Notes: generated by a model from the sequence alone, not told the origin. Positions 35,826-44,087 are shown, numbered from the stretch's first letter. The stretch: DNA of 64,000 nt from Mucilaginibacter terrae (GCF_031951985.1 NZ_JAVLVU010000001.1:4526001-4590000); one strand, 5' to 3'. A program made the numbers and translations.

Positions 35826-36614
35826 ATGGCATTTTTAAATCCGCGGATAGCACAGTTAAAGCAACAAATAGAGCCTTTAAGGGCACAACTTATCGGTCAT
35901 CAACTGTATCAGCACATACAAACCCTTGATGATTTGAATGCCTTTATGGAGCACCATGCTTTTGCCGTGTGGGATTTTATGTCGTTGCTGAAAGCCTTGC
36001 AGCAAAAGCTAACCTGCACCAACGTGCCTTGGATGCCCGTAGGCAATGCCAATACCCGTTACTTGATCAATGAAATTGTAACCGGCGAAGAAAGCGATGT
36101 GGATGAGCAAGGCAACCGCACCAGCCATTTCGAGCTTTACCTGCGGGCCATGCAGCAGGCCGGGGGAGAGGCGCATGCTATAAAAGCGTTGTTTAATGAG
36201 CTGCAAAATGGTAAAAACATTGATGAAGCCTTAATTATTGCCGATATACCTCAGGCTGCCCGCAGCTTTGTACAGCATACTTTCGAGGTAATTGATACTA
36301 ATGAGCCCCATATACAGGCAGCCGTGTTTACTTTTGGCCGCGAGGATCTGATACCGGATATGTTTATCAGCATGGTAAAAGAAATTAGCAGCCAGTTCCC
36401 CGGTAAAGTTGATTTACTGCTTTACTACCTTGAGCGCCACATTGAAGTAGATGGAGACCATCACTCACAACTGGCCTACCAAATGACGGCCGAACTTTGC
36501 GGTGAAGATGAAACTAAATGGACCGAAGCCACCCAGGCCGTTAAGTCAGCCCTGCAAGCACGTATTGCTTTGTGGGATGGTATTTTAGAGAGCATTAAAG
36601 TAGGGGTGGAGTAA
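35826..36614 (+). CDS. DUF3050 protein, heme-oxygenase-like fold
   Basis: 262-residue protein recognisable as DUF3050 by [37 protein letters not shown] and the C-terminal [20 protein letters not shown]. The family is expected to be all-alpha with a heme-oxygenase or iminodiacetate-oxidase-like fold, and its His/Glu-rich pattern ([14 protein letters not shown]) would suit a di-iron site. No substrate is known. The start at 35826 fits the family amino end and the promoter box; an earlier start at 35802 would overlap that box. Followed by a REP-like palindrome. Confidence 0.88.
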   Translation: MAFLNPRIAQLKQQIEPLRAQLIGHQLYQHIQTLDDLNAFMEHHAFAVWDFMSLLKALQQKLTCTNVPWMPVGNANTRYLINEIVTGEESDVDEQGNRTSHFELYLRAMQQAGGEAHAIKALFNELQNGKNIDEALIIADIPQAARSFVQHTFEVIDTNEPHIQAAVFTFGREDLIPDMFISMVKEISSQFPGKVDLLLYYLERHIEVDGDHHSQLAYQMTAELCGEDETKWTEATQAVKSALQARIALWDGILESIKVGVE

Positions 36615-36635
36615 ATAGGGGAGCTTTTTACTCGT

Positions 36636-36720
36636 TGTCATTTCGAACGATATAGAGAAATCTTATACGTGTGTAAACTTATCGCACGTATAGGATTCCT
36701 CCTTAGGTCGGAATGACAGG
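36636..36720. repeat. REP-like palindrome family A, copy 2
   Basis: Starts TGTCATTTCGAACGATATAG and ends GTCGGAATGACAGG; inner arms TCTTATACGTG and CACGTATAGGA. Closest to the copy at 62048-62133. Confidence 0.82.
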
Positions 36721-36736
36721 TGGTGAATATATTATT

Positions 36737-36780
36737 AAAGAGTACAGCGTCTTGATTCCTGACTCTGTACTCTTTAATCT
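36737..36780. terminator. Family D hairpin between convergent genes
   Basis: AAAGAGTACAG (36737-36747) and CTGTACTCTTT (36765-36775) form a perfect 11-bp stem with A and T tails. It lies just before the pepF stop codon and may terminate on either strand. Confidence 0.6.
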
Positions 36781-36784
36781 AAAA

Positions 36785-38485
36785 TTAGATTTTCTCCAGT
36801 TCGCTTTTCACAAATTCAGCCAGATCTTTTACATACCCGGCACTGAAATCAAATTTCACACCTGCCGTTTCGTAAATCTCTTTAATGGTTTTGGTGTAGC
36901 CTAATTTCAGTGCATCAAGGTATTGCTGCAAGCCTTTCTCCGGGTTTTCTTTATAGTTTTTCCATACCGCAATAGCGCCTAACTGGGCCATGCCATACTC
37001 AATGTAATAAAACGGCACCTCAAATATGTGCAACTGCTTTTGCCAAAGGTTTTCTTCTGCCTCGGGGTGTTCGCTCCAATCAATAAAACCTGCGCCAAAG
37101 CGTTCATAAATTTGTGTCCAGGCTTCGGTGCGCTGGGCATCGGTATGATCGGGATTTGTGTATAGCCAGTGCTGAAACTGGTCTACCACGGCTACCCAAG
37201 GCAGGGTTTTCAGTACGTCGATAAGCTGGTCGCGTTTGGCGCGTTTCAGTTCTTCTTCGTTGCTGAAGTACACATCCCAGTTATCCATCGAGATCAGCTC
37301 CATCGACATAGAAGCCAATTCGGCTACCTCGCTTGGGCAATGCTTAAAATCGTTCAATTCCAATCCGGCGGTAAGGAAAGTATGCACAGCATGGCCGCCC
37401 TCGTGCACCATGGTGGTTAGATCGCGGAAGGTATTCGCCGAGTTCATGAAGATAAACGGTGCACCGGTTTCGGCCAGTGGGTAATTGTAACCACCCGGAG
37501 CCTTGCCTTTGCGGCTTTCTACATCAAACAAGCCATTGGCTTTCATGATCTCCAAACGTTCGCCCAAATATGGGTCGATATTATTAAAGCATTGAATTGA
37601 TTTGTTCACCAGATCCTCGCCATTGGCAAATGGTTTTAAAGCTGGTTTACCGGTAATATCTACATCCATATCCCACGGTTTCAGTGCATCCAAATCTAAA
37701 GCTTCTTTACGCTTGTGGGCTTGCTCGCGCAAAATGGGCACCATCTCGGTTTCAATAGCGGCATGAAAATCGTAGCAATCCTGCGGGGTGTAATCAAATC
37801 TGCCCAGTGCCTGAAACATGTAATCTCTAAAATTTTCGAAACCTGCGTTTAAAGAAACCTTGTGACGAAGCACCATCAATAAATCAAAAAGCTCATTTAA
37901 TGGCTTTTTATCCTGTAACCTGCGGGTAGTTATCTTTTCCCAGGCTTCCTGGCGTTTGGCGCGGTCGGTATCTTTTAAAATGGCGGCGGCTTGCTCCAAG
38001 GTAAATTCCTTACCCCCAATTTCAACCGACATGGCACCGGTTATTGATTGGTATTTCTGCTGCTCAAGCTGTATCTCGGTTTGCACCGGAATATTTTCCT
38101 CACGGAACAACTCCAATGATTTTTTAATGCTGCGCAAGTATACAAAATATTTGTCGTGGTCAAGCTGATCTATGAATTCACTATCAACCAGTTTTTTGTT
38201 CAACTCATTATTGTAAGGCGCAATTTTAGGTTCAATCTCCGTGGCAAAATACTGGAATTTTTGCAGAAGGTCTTCGTCGGCCGTGTTGCAGGTCATGCGT
38301 ATGTAGCGCCATGCAAAATCCTCTTCCAGGGCAGCTTCCAGCTCGCTGCGGTCGCGCAACCATTGTTCCAATTCTTCAACCGAATTAATGTTGCGTGAGC
38401 TTAATTCTTTGTAAAGCGGTTCGAGGTTTTCCCATTTTATTTCTAATTGTGCGGGAATGTATGTTCTTTCTTTAGCGTTTATCAT
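36785..38485 (-). CDS. M3-family oligoendopeptidase (PepF type)
   Basis: Cytoplasmic zinc metallopeptidase degrading short peptides. The zinc motif is HEGGH at residues 361-365 in LTTMVHEGGHAVHTFLT, with a distal ligand Glu in CPSEVAELASMSMELIS. The 566-residue length and the C-terminal YIEYGMAQLGAIAVWKNY are standard for M3B oligoendopeptidases. The start MINAKERTYIPAQLEIKW was chosen over an upstream Met because the added ten residues are translated gap. The substrate range is unknown. Confidence 0.93.
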   Translation of the reverse strand: MINAKERTYIPAQLEIKWENLEPLYKELSSRNINSVEELEQWLRDRSELEAALEEDFAWRYIRMTCNTADEDLLQKFQYFATEIEPKIAPYNNELNKKLVDSEFIDQLDHDKYFVYLRSIKKSLELFREENIPVQTEIQLEQQKYQSITGAMSVEIGGKEFTLEQAAAILKDTDRAKRQEAWEKITTRRLQDKKPLNELFDLLMVLRHKVSLNAGFENFRDYMFQALGRFDYTPQDCYDFHAAIETEMVPILREQAHKRKEALDLDALKPWDMDVDITGKPALKPFANGEDLVNKSIQCFNNIDPYLGERLEIMKANGLFDVESRKGKAPGGYNYPLAETGAPFIFMNSANTFRDLTTMVHEGGHAVHTFLTAGLELNDFKHCPSEVAELASMSMELISMDNWDVYFSNEEELKRAKRDQLIDVLKTLPWVAVVDQFQHWLYTNPDHTDAQRTEAWTQIYERFGAGFIDWSEHPEAEENLWQKQLHIFEVPFYYIEYGMAQLGAIAVWKNYKENPEKGLQQYLDALKLGYTKTIKEIYETAGVKFDFSAGYVKDLAEFVKSELEKI

Positions 38486-38633
38486 TTTCAAATATGCGTA
38501 TGTGCAAATGTGCATATGTGCCGATGATAAAGCAAGTGTTGAGGTAAGAATTTACATAAAGCCGTATGTTGAACAAATTCAAGTCCGCTCACTAAACTTT
38601 TATTCAGTTAAACGATCTTCGAACTATATTTGG

Positions 38634-38716
38634 GAGTTCCCCTTTGGGTCGGGCTTTCCGTTGCAAGTCCTCGTTTCGCTACGCTGCACTCCGGGCTTTC
38701 CACTGCAATTCCTAAC
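38634..38716 (-). repeat. Dispersed repeat family G, copy 2
   Basis: Reverse complement of the repeat at 2513-2595; the shared core reads GCAAGTCCTCGTTTCGCTAC followed by GCTGCACTCCGGGCTTTCC. It ends just before the stop codon of the epimerase gene. Confidence 0.75.
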
Positions 38717-38719
38717 TCA

Positions 38720-39646
38720 TTATTGCTTAAACAAAGTTTGCGACAGATGTTTTATGCCATCCTCGTAGCTTGTAGGCTTCACATTAAACGCCCGCTCAAA
38801 CTTATCCGAATTAAAAATATAGTCATGGTCATACTGGTAATACATTTCAACCGTGCCCTGTATGGTTTTTTTGAAAAGGCCCAGGAGTTGCAGCATGAAC
38901 TTATTCACCGCCGTGTAACCGGGTTTGGTATTAAACACCCGGGCCGCCAGCTCAATAAACTGTTTGCCTTGTAGTGGTGCAGCGGTAGGCAAATGCCATA
39001 TTTGATTATCATGTTCGGGGTGCTGGCCTAACAAATACATGGCTTCGCCAGCATCGGGCACATAGGTAAAACTGTGTAAGGTTTGAGCGTTGCCCATCCA
39101 CATGGCTTTTTCCTTTTTGGCATATTTGTCAAGCACCATCATGTCAAAAAAGCTGTTCATGCTTTCGGCACCATAAAAATCGGCAGCACGGGCAATAGAA
39201 GCCTGCAGATTACCGGTACTGACCTCGCTCATCAATTGTTCGGCTACCTTAGCCCTCACTTCTCCTTTTACGCTAATGGGGTTATAAGGCGTGGTTTCAA
39301 GCATAGGGCCGTTAACCAACCCGTACATGTATACATTATCAAAAAATATGAGTCGGGCATTGGCATTGTTTGCAGCATTAATGATGTTTTGCATAATTAT
39401 GGGCCACTGCTGTTTCCAAACGTCTTTATCGTACACCAAACCGGCACACATGTAAATTACGGTTGCGCCTTTGGTTGCTTCTATAACTTCGGCTTGCCGG
39501 GTAAGGTCGGCCTTTTGCCAGGTAACGTTAGGGTTATTAAAATTCACCTCACTGCGGCTCACCAGCTTTACCGGCAAATTAGCTTGTATGAATTGTTTGG
39601 TAAGCGCGTTAGCCACCGGGCCGCCTGCTCCTAATATAATATGCAT
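38720..39646 (-). CDS. NAD(P)-dependent epimerase/dehydratase-like protein
   Basis: 308-residue Rossmann-fold protein of the extended SDR superfamily. It opens with HIILGAGGPVANALTKQF, an atypical GxGxxG (GAGGPVA), followed by KLVSRSE, WQKADLTR and VIYMCAGLVYD. The active-site YxxxK is not obvious: the segment where it is expected reads YNPISVKGEVRAKVAE, so it may be a non-catalytic atypical SDR. The nucleotide cofactor and substrate are unknown. A minus-strand -7 box (TACCTTTG, 39675-39668) lies 21 nt upstream, which supports the chosen ATG over a 55-codon extension that translates repeat DNA. Confidence 0.85.
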   Translation of the reverse strand: MHIILGAGGPVANALTKQFIQANLPVKLVSRSEVNFNNPNVTWQKADLTRQAEVIEATKGATVIYMCAGLVYDKDVWKQQWPIIMQNIINAANNANARLIFFDNVYMYGLVNGPMLETTPYNPISVKGEVRAKVAEQLMSEVSTGNLQASIARAADFYGAESMNSFFDMMVLDKYAKKEKAMWMGNAQTLHSFTYVPDAGEAMYLLGQHPEHDNQIWHLPTAAPLQGKQFIELAARVFNTKPGYTAVNKFMLQLLGLFKKTIQGTVEMYYQYDHDYIFNSDKFERAFNVKPTSYEDGIKHLSQTLFKQ

Positions 39647-39667
39647 AGTTTTGAGTATTTGATAAGC

Positions 39668-39675
39668 CAAAGGTA
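39668..39675 (-). promoter_or_regulatory. Promoter box of the epimerase-like gene
   Basis: TACCTTTG on the minus strand, 21 nt before the ATG at 39646. A TTTTG about 16 bp further upstream could be the -33 element. Confidence 0.5.
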
Positions 39676-39718
39676 GACCTGCGCTGATGCTCAAAACGTT
39701 AACAAAAGATAAGAATTT

Positions 39719-39865
39719 GGTTGAGTGGTGAGTAGTTGAATGGTGAGTGGGCAATTGTGAGTGGTGAGAGAGTGGTGTAGATTGGTGTTTTTTTAGAATT
39801 GAATTACTCATTAATCCAGGAGTGATAAATTCTGCAGTTCAATAAAATTCTTATAATTCCGGTTC
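39719..39865. repeat. Tandem short-word repeats, families E and F
   Basis: 39719-39779 is a string of GAGTGGTGAGTAGTTGAATG-like words (family E, also at 11697, 61983 and 63738). 39823-39865 is a family F copy whose reverse complement begins GAACCGGAATTATAAGAATT. The last bases include the Crp gene stop codon. Confidence 0.65.
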
Positions 39866-40475
39866 AAAGAGATTTTTCGCCAACCAATATACGCTTGCGT
39901 ATGCGCGATAACGACACATGGGTTACACCCAAAAAATGTGCAATATAATGTTGAGGAATGCGCTGTATAATATCCTTACCAGTACTGAGGAGCTTTAAAT
40001 AACGCTCCTCTGGCGTTTGGGTAACAAAGGAGGCAATACGGTCTTCATAGCAGCAAAGGTAATGCTCGGCCAGCAGGCGGCCAAAGCGTTCCATTTTGTA
40101 AGCCAGTTGCGGGTTAGCCAAAAGTGTTTCCCACTGCTTGCGGGTAACTACAATCAGATCGGTATCTTCCAGAGCTTGAATGTAATTAATGCCAGGTTCG
40201 TGCTTCAAAAAACTTTTATAAGAACTTATAAATTCATGGTCGAAACAAAAATAGCCTGTAAACTCAGTGCCATCCTTAATGTAAAAAAACCTTACAGAGC
40301 CATTTATAATAAATCCCAAACGGTCTTCGATCTTTTCGGCAACGGTAAAATATTCTTTCTTTTTGAGAGTGAGATAACCAACATGTTGAGAGCATATCTG
40401 CCATTCTTCGTCGGTAAAATCAACAAAGCGCGCCATACCGGCCCTGAACTTTTGATTGGCTATCTGTGTATCCAC
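39864..40475 (-). CDS. Crp/Fnr-family transcriptional regulator
   Basis: 203-residue regulator with an N-terminal cyclic-nucleotide-binding-like jelly roll (about 20-130; RLGFIINGSVRFFYIKDGTE, then ALEDTDLIVVTR) and a C-terminal helix-turn-helix IPQHYIAHFLGVTHVSLSRI. The Arg/Ser residues that bind cAMP in E. coli Crp are not apparent and there is no Fnr cysteine cluster, so the effector is unknown. The gene overlaps the end of the upstream UbiA-family gene by 16 nt, so the two form an operon. Its stop codon falls inside a family F repeat. Confidence 0.9.
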   Translation of the reverse strand: MDTQIANQKFRAGMARFVDFTDEEWQICSQHVGYLTLKKKEYFTVAEKIEDRLGFIINGSVRFFYIKDGTEFTGYFCFDHEFISSYKSFLKHEPGINYIQALEDTDLIVVTRKQWETLLANPQLAYKMERFGRLLAEHYLCCYEDRIASFVTQTPEERYLKLLSTGKDIIQRIPQHYIAHFLGVTHVSLSRIRKRILVGEKSL

Positions 40476-41317
40476 AACCTGTCAATTAAAAAGAATACAG
40501 CAAATACTACACTGGCAATGCCGTTAGTAGTCATGAAGGCGAAGTTTACGCGGCTTAAATCATTTGGTTTAACCAAACGGTGCTGATATACCAGCATGCT
40601 GCAATAGACCGCAATGCCAATATAATAGGCAAAGCTAAACTCGTAAAAAACAGCCGGCAAAATGATAAATATGGCCGAGAGTACATGCAAAAAAGTAGAC
40701 AAGTTTAAGGCCCTTACCGTACCTAAGGCACTCGGTATTGAGTGCAGGTTATTGCTGCGGTCAAAGTCTTCATCTTGCAGGGCGTAAATAATATCAAACC
40801 CGCTTACCCAGCACACCACCGCTAACGAAAAGAATACCGGCAGCATAGCAAACTCTCCGGTTACTACCAGGTAGGCACCAATGGGTGCCAATGATAACCC
40901 TAAGCCCAACACCAAATGGCAAAGCGCCGTAAACCGTTTAGTTGCGCTGTAACCCAGCACCACCAGCAATGCCACCGGCGACAGGTAAAAGCACAGTTTG
41001 TTAATAAATAAAGTAGTGATGATGAACAAACTGCAATTAACCAGCGTGAATATCAACGCGCTTGAAGGAGTGATTCGCCCCGCAGGAATATCACGCACTT
41101 TGGTGCGGGGATTCATCGCATCAATATCGCGGTCGAGGTAGCGGTTAAAGGCCATGGCCGAGTTACGGGCAAATACCATACACAATAGCATCAACAGTAG
41201 TTTTACCCAGTTAAAAGTATGCTCAGTTGTAGATACCGCCAAAAAAAAGCCAATAAAGGCAAACGGCATAGCAAATATGGTATGCGAAAACGTAACTAAG
41301 GAAAAGTATTTTTTCAT
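40460..41317 (-). CDS. UbiA-family prenyltransferase (quinone biosynthesis)
   Basis: Integral membrane prenyltransferase of the UbiA superfamily, 285 residues with eight to nine helices. The first Asp-rich motif is Asn58-Asp62-Asp66 in AFNRYLDRDIDAMNPRTKVR, the second is YALQDEDFDR. The opening FSHTIFAMPFAFIGFFLA resembles the UbiA-like enzymes of menaquinone synthesis, including MqnP of the futalosine route, more than MenA. In a menaquinone-using Bacteroidota it probably prenylates a menaquinone precursor. The partner pathway genes are not in the window. It overlaps a Crp-family gene downstream. Confidence 0.88.
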   Translation of the reverse strand: MKKYFSLVTFSHTIFAMPFAFIGFFLAVSTTEHTFNWVKLLLMLLCMVFARNSAMAFNRYLDRDIDAMNPRTKVRDIPAGRITPSSALIFTLVNCSLFIITTLFINKLCFYLSPVALLVVLGYSATKRFTALCHLVLGLGLSLAPIGAYLVVTGEFAMLPVFFSLAVVCWVSGFDIIYALQDEDFDRSNNLHSIPSALGTVRALNLSTFLHVLSAIFIILPAVFYEFSFAYYIGIAVYCSMLVYQHRLVKPNDLSRVNFAFMTTNGIASVVFAVFFLIDRLWIHR

Positions 41318-41335
41318 TTTTATCAATCAATCTTT

Positions 41336-41367
41336 TTCCCCTCTTGAGAGGGGTAGGGGTGTGTCAT
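41336..41367 (+). repeat. Family I end sequence, solitary copy
   Basis: TTCCCCTCTTGAGAGGGG followed by TAGGGGTGTGTCATG, in direct orientation to the left end of the 41393-41914 element 26 bp further on. It may be the remnant of an earlier insertion. Confidence 0.8.
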
Positions 41368-41392
41368 GTACACATGCAAATCTCCCAACATG

Positions 41393-41914
41393 TTTCCCCT
41401 CTTGAGAGGGGTTAGGGGTGTGTCATTACATATACAAATCAAACCCTGCTTTTAAACTCTTCTAAATATGCTTCCAGCGTTTTCAAAACATTGAACATGT
41501 CATTTATTACTTCAAACTCACTAAATCTAATTACAGTCAAATTGTAAATACCTAACTCTGCATCACGTTGAGCATCTGCTTCGCTAATGCCCTCATGATA
41601 ACGTCCGTCTATTTCAATCACCAAATCTAACTCAGCGCAGTAAAAATCGACAATATAATTCAGCAAGGGCTTTTGTCGTTGGAAATCATAGTTGTGAAAC
41701 TGTTTGTTCCGCAACTCTTGCCAAAGTTTTATTTCTGCGGGAGTACTATTGTTTCTTAACTGCCTTGCAAGTTCCTTTAGGTGTGCTTTGTAGGGGATTA
41801 TTTTGCGTGGCATTTTATATGCTAAATTAATTAATCACTTCGAGAAGACGCACTCTTAGTTTGTTAGCTGCTCGCTTTGAAGGACACACCCCTGCCCCTC
41901 TCAAGAGGGGAAAA
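41393..41914. mobile_element. Candidate mobile element: family I inverted repeats enclosing a DUF559 gene
   Basis: The left end (41393-41425) reads TTTCCCCTCTTGAGAGGGG then TTAGGGGTGTGTCAT; the right end (41883-41914) is its inverse, GACACACCCCTGCCCCTCTC then AAGAGGGGAAAA. The 522 bp between and including them hold one gene, DUF559, and little else. The same ends border the 106-117 bp elements at 28963, 43906 and 45437. The layout is that of an autonomous element with non-autonomous derivatives. Mobility is an inference; no target duplication was seen. Confidence 0.6.
41439..41813 (-). CDS. DUF559 endonuclease-like protein
   Basis: 124-residue protein of the DUF559 family (COG2852), with the restriction-endonuclease/Vsr-like fold. 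Conserved features: ARQLRNNSTPAEIKLWQELR, then FQRQKPLLNYIVDFYC and LVIEIDGRYHEG, where Asp of VDFYC and Glu-x-Asp of VIEIDG form the expected metal site, and the C-terminal LTVIRFSEFEV strand. Family members are predicted nucleases; no substrate is proven. Both ends of this gene are bordered by inverted family I repeats, and the gene fills the element, so it is the obvious candidate for the protein that processes or moves these repeats. Confidence 0.88.
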   Translation of the reverse strand: MPRKIIPYKAHLKELARQLRNNSTPAEIKLWQELRNKQFHNYDFQRQKPLLNYIVDFYCAELDLVIEIDGRYHEGISEADAQRDAELGIYNLTVIRFSEFEVINDMFNVLKTLEAYLEEFKSRV

Positions 41915-41944
41915 CTTCAGGCATACTGAAAAAATTAAAACTCA

Positions 41945-42568
41945 CTAATCAAACCTCTTATAATCAGGCTTAACAAACGTTTTATTTATCTCATCAATAA
42001 AGCCCAGCACTTCATCTTTACCTAATTTATTTTCAGATGATGTGATGAAAAACGGAGGTGCTTCTTCAAAAGTTTCCAGTAACGCTTTACGGAAAAGTGC
42101 AACATTCTGGTCGGTTTTTAGTCCAGACTGTTTATCGGCCTTGGTAAATACCACCACAAACGACAAGCCCTTTTCGCCAAGCCAATTGCAAAACTCCACG
42201 TCTATTTTTTGCGGTTCCAGGCGGCTATCAATCAGTACCAGCACGCATTGCAAACTCTCCCGTTTATCAAGGTAGGTGCGGATAAATTTGTTCCAATCCT
42301 CTTTTTTGGTTTTTGATATACGGGCATAGCCGTAGCCGGGTAAATCAACCAGGTACCAATGCTCATTAATGTAAAAATGATTTATGAGCTGGGTTTTACC
42401 AGGCGTTTGCGACGTTTTGGCCAACCCTTTTTTATTGGTCAGCATATTAATCAACGAAGATTTACCTACATTGGAGCGACCAATGAAAGCGTACTCCGGT
42501 TTTTCGGGAGGGGGTAGTTTTGATATTTGCGTGTTACTGCAAATAAATTCAGCAGATTTGACAATCAT
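41945..42568 (-). CDS. engB: Ribosome-biogenesis GTPase EngB (YsxC)
   Basis: Essential small GTPase needed for large ribosomal subunit assembly. G1 is GRSNVGKSS at residues 30-38, the switch region is TSQTPGKTQLINHF, G3 is DLPGYGYA and G4 is TKADK. Length 207 is normal. The start at 42568 is exactly 4 nt after a perfect minus-strand -7 box and matches the family amino end (IVKSAEFICSNT); a longer reading overlaps the divergent VOC gene and is unlikely. Confidence 0.96.
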   Translation of the reverse strand: MIVKSAEFICSNTQISKLPPPEKPEYAFIGRSNVGKSSLINMLTNKKGLAKTSQTPGKTQLINHFYINEHWYLVDLPGYGYARISKTKKEDWNKFIRTYLDKRESLQCVLVLIDSRLEPQKIDVEFCNWLGEKGLSFVVVFTKADKQSGLKTDQNVALFRKALLETFEEAPPFFITSSENKLGKDEVLGFIDEINKTFVKPDYKRFD

Positions 42569-42572
42569 GGTA

Positions 42573-42602
42573 CAAAGGTAACAGTTGTATATCTTAAATT
42601 TG
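42573..42602. promoter_or_regulatory. Divergent promoter boxes for engB and the VOC gene
   Basis: Minus strand TACCTTTG at 42580-42573 lies 4 nt before the engB ATG. Plus strand TAAATTTG at 42595-42602 lies 20 nt before the VOC ATG at 42623. Only 14 bp separate the two boxes, so the polymerases would compete. Confidence 0.5.
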
Positions 42603-42622
42603 ATGTTTAAACATATAATTAC

Positions 42623-43111
42623 ATGAGCTACACAATTCCTGCACAAACCCGTATTGGTCATGTGCATTTAAAAGTAAGTGATCTGCAACGCTCCATTGCT
42701 TTTTACTGCGGCCTGTTAGGTTTTGAACTGGTAATGAAATATGGCGAGCAGGCCGCTTTTATTTCGGCAGGGGGCTATCATCATCATATTGGGTTGAACA
42801 CCTGGCACAGCTTAGGCTCCGAACCTGCACCTGATCGCTATCCCGGCCTGTATCATACCGCAATTTTATATCCCGAGCGCAAAGACCTTGCTGCTATAAT
42901 GCAACGTTTAATTGATGTTAAGTACCAGCATATTACCGGCGCGTCAGACCATGGCGTATCAGAAGCTATTTACCTGAACGACCCCGATCTTAACGGTGTA
43001 GAACTTTACTGGGACCGCCCCAAAGAGCTATGGCCGCAAGATGAAGCCGGTAACTTAACCATGTTTACCCGCCGTTTAGACATTGATAACCTGCTGGCCG
43101 AACTGAAGTAA
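42623..43111 (+). CDS. VOC-family ring-cleavage dioxygenase/glyoxalase-like protein
   Basis: 162-residue vicinal-oxygen-chelate protein. RIGHVHLKVSDLQRSIAFYC is the first beta-alpha-beta module with His16 as a metal ligand; YHTAILYPERKDLAAIMQRL starts the second module with another His; Glu in NGVELYWDRP completes the His-His-Glu site. This resembles catechol-2,3-dioxygenase-type CatE proteins more than glyoxalase I, but the substrate is uncertain. It is divergent from engB. Confidence 0.88.
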   Translation: MSYTIPAQTRIGHVHLKVSDLQRSIAFYCGLLGFELVMKYGEQAAFISAGGYHHHIGLNTWHSLGSEPAPDRYPGLYHTAILYPERKDLAAIMQRLIDVKYQHITGASDHGVSEAIYLNDPDLNGVELYWDRPKELWPQDEAGNLTMFTRRLDIDNLLAELK

Positions 43112-43114
43112 TAC

Positions 43115-43849
43115 CTAAAAAAACTTTTCGAGCTTAAGGCCGTAGGTAAGCAGCGTATTCTCGGCCTTGGTACGGGTAATTCTGTTGTAGGTTAACGAAC
43201 TGTTTAGCGCCAGCCAGTTGGTGATCTTAAAACCTAAGGCAAAATTTGTGCGTATGATGTGATCATTTTTGCGGGTTAATGATGGTTGCCAAAAGTTGCC
43301 GCTATCAATGGTAATTAAATTATTAAATACAAAATGCATTTGCAGCCTTAATGAGTTTCGGTAGGTGTAATATAACTCGCGCGTGGTATCGCTGGTATTA
43401 ATATCACTAAGGTCATAAAGTATACCATCGCTTAAATTAAGGTAAGCGTTGGGTTTATCTAAAATACTGTAAGCAATACCACCACCGGCCAGCAATTGGT
43501 TGTTTATTTTAAGCGAGTAGCTGGTATTATAATTAGCCAGCCCCCAATAATAAGCATGAGGTATGGCTTTGTACAAGTTAAAGTCTACCGATGAAGAATA
43601 ATCATTATTGGTTAGCGCGCCGTTTGATTTGCCATACACCCAGGTGTTGGTAGCGTTAAGGGCGATGCTCTCCTTTTTCATTTCAAACCTTAGTCCGTTA
43701 TTGAGCAAATAAGTATTGCCCTCGGGCGCCCGGTTGGCGGTTCCGGTGCCGTTAAAAACAACATGGTAGTTTGTAGTGTCGTTAAACTGAGCTCGGGCCG
43801 TAAACCCCGCCAGCAGTAAGAGTGGTATAATTATAAAAGTTTTTTGCAT
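43115..43849 (-). CDS. DUF481-like outer membrane protein
   Basis: 244-residue protein with a signal peptide (MQKTFIIIPLLLLAGFTARA) and an amphipathic beta-strand pattern throughout (YHVVFNGTGTANRA, WGLANYNTSYSLKINNQLLA, SLRLQMHFVFNN), ending in YGLKLEKFF with terminal Phe. It resembles DUF481 barrels. Function unknown. The gap upstream carries a family I element nested in an outer inverted repeat, beginning 20 bp before the ATG. Confidence 0.75.
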   Translation of the reverse strand: MQKTFIIIPLLLLAGFTARAQFNDTTNYHVVFNGTGTANRAPEGNTYLLNNGLRFEMKKESIALNATNTWVYGKSNGALTNNDYSSSVDFNLYKAIPHAYYWGLANYNTSYSLKINNQLLAGGGIAYSILDKPNAYLNLSDGILYDLSDINTSDTTRELYYTYRNSLRLQMHFVFNNLITIDSGNFWQPSLTRKNDHIIRTNFALGFKITNWLALNSSLTYNRITRTKAENTLLTYGLKLEKFF

Positions 43850-43868
43850 TCAAAAGCAGTTTTCAAAC

Positions 43869-44027
43869 AACCGCTTTTAAAAGAATGGTGCTGTGGGTTG
43901 TGCGCTTCCCCTCTTGAGAGGGTGGAGGGGTGTGTCATTTTTAACCTGAAAAGTTTAAATGACACACCCCTGCCAATACTCAACCTTGCCCACCCCCTCT
44001 CAAGAGGGGAATACTTTAAAAGCGGTT
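43869..44027. repeat. Family I element (43906-44011) nested in an outer inverted repeat
   Basis: The inner 106 bp run from TTCCCCTCTTGAGAGGGT to CTCTCAAGAGGGGAA with GGGGTGTGTCATTT/AAATGACACACCCC arms. Outside it, AACCGCTTTTAAAAG (43869-43883) and CTTTAAAAGCGGTT (44014-44027) form a second inverted repeat around the element, which suggests insertion into the loop of an existing hairpin. Confidence 0.8.
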
Positions 44028-44087
44028 TGGTAATCATTTAACCGACAACCAAACCGCCCTATTGTTTGCCTAACAAAAACCTTATGC

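Noticed and set aside
38486-38530. ATGTGCAAATGTGCATATGTG-like alternating stretch upstream of the oligoendopeptidase gene, considered as a regulator binding site or short tandem repeat
   Set aside because: Only two to three imperfect units, no second copy elsewhere in the window and no promoter box next to it; chance simple sequence is enough.
39647-39811. 55-codon amino-terminal extension of the epimerase-like protein
   Set aside because: It translates family E repeat words into a His/Ser/Thr-rich string and crosses a promoter box; the Rossmann start at 39646 fits far better.
41336-41425. CRISPR-like direct repeat (two CCCCTCTTGAGAGGGG units 57 bp apart)
   Set aside because: Only two direct units, long palindromic arms, further copies inverted elsewhere and no cas genes; these are family I element ends.
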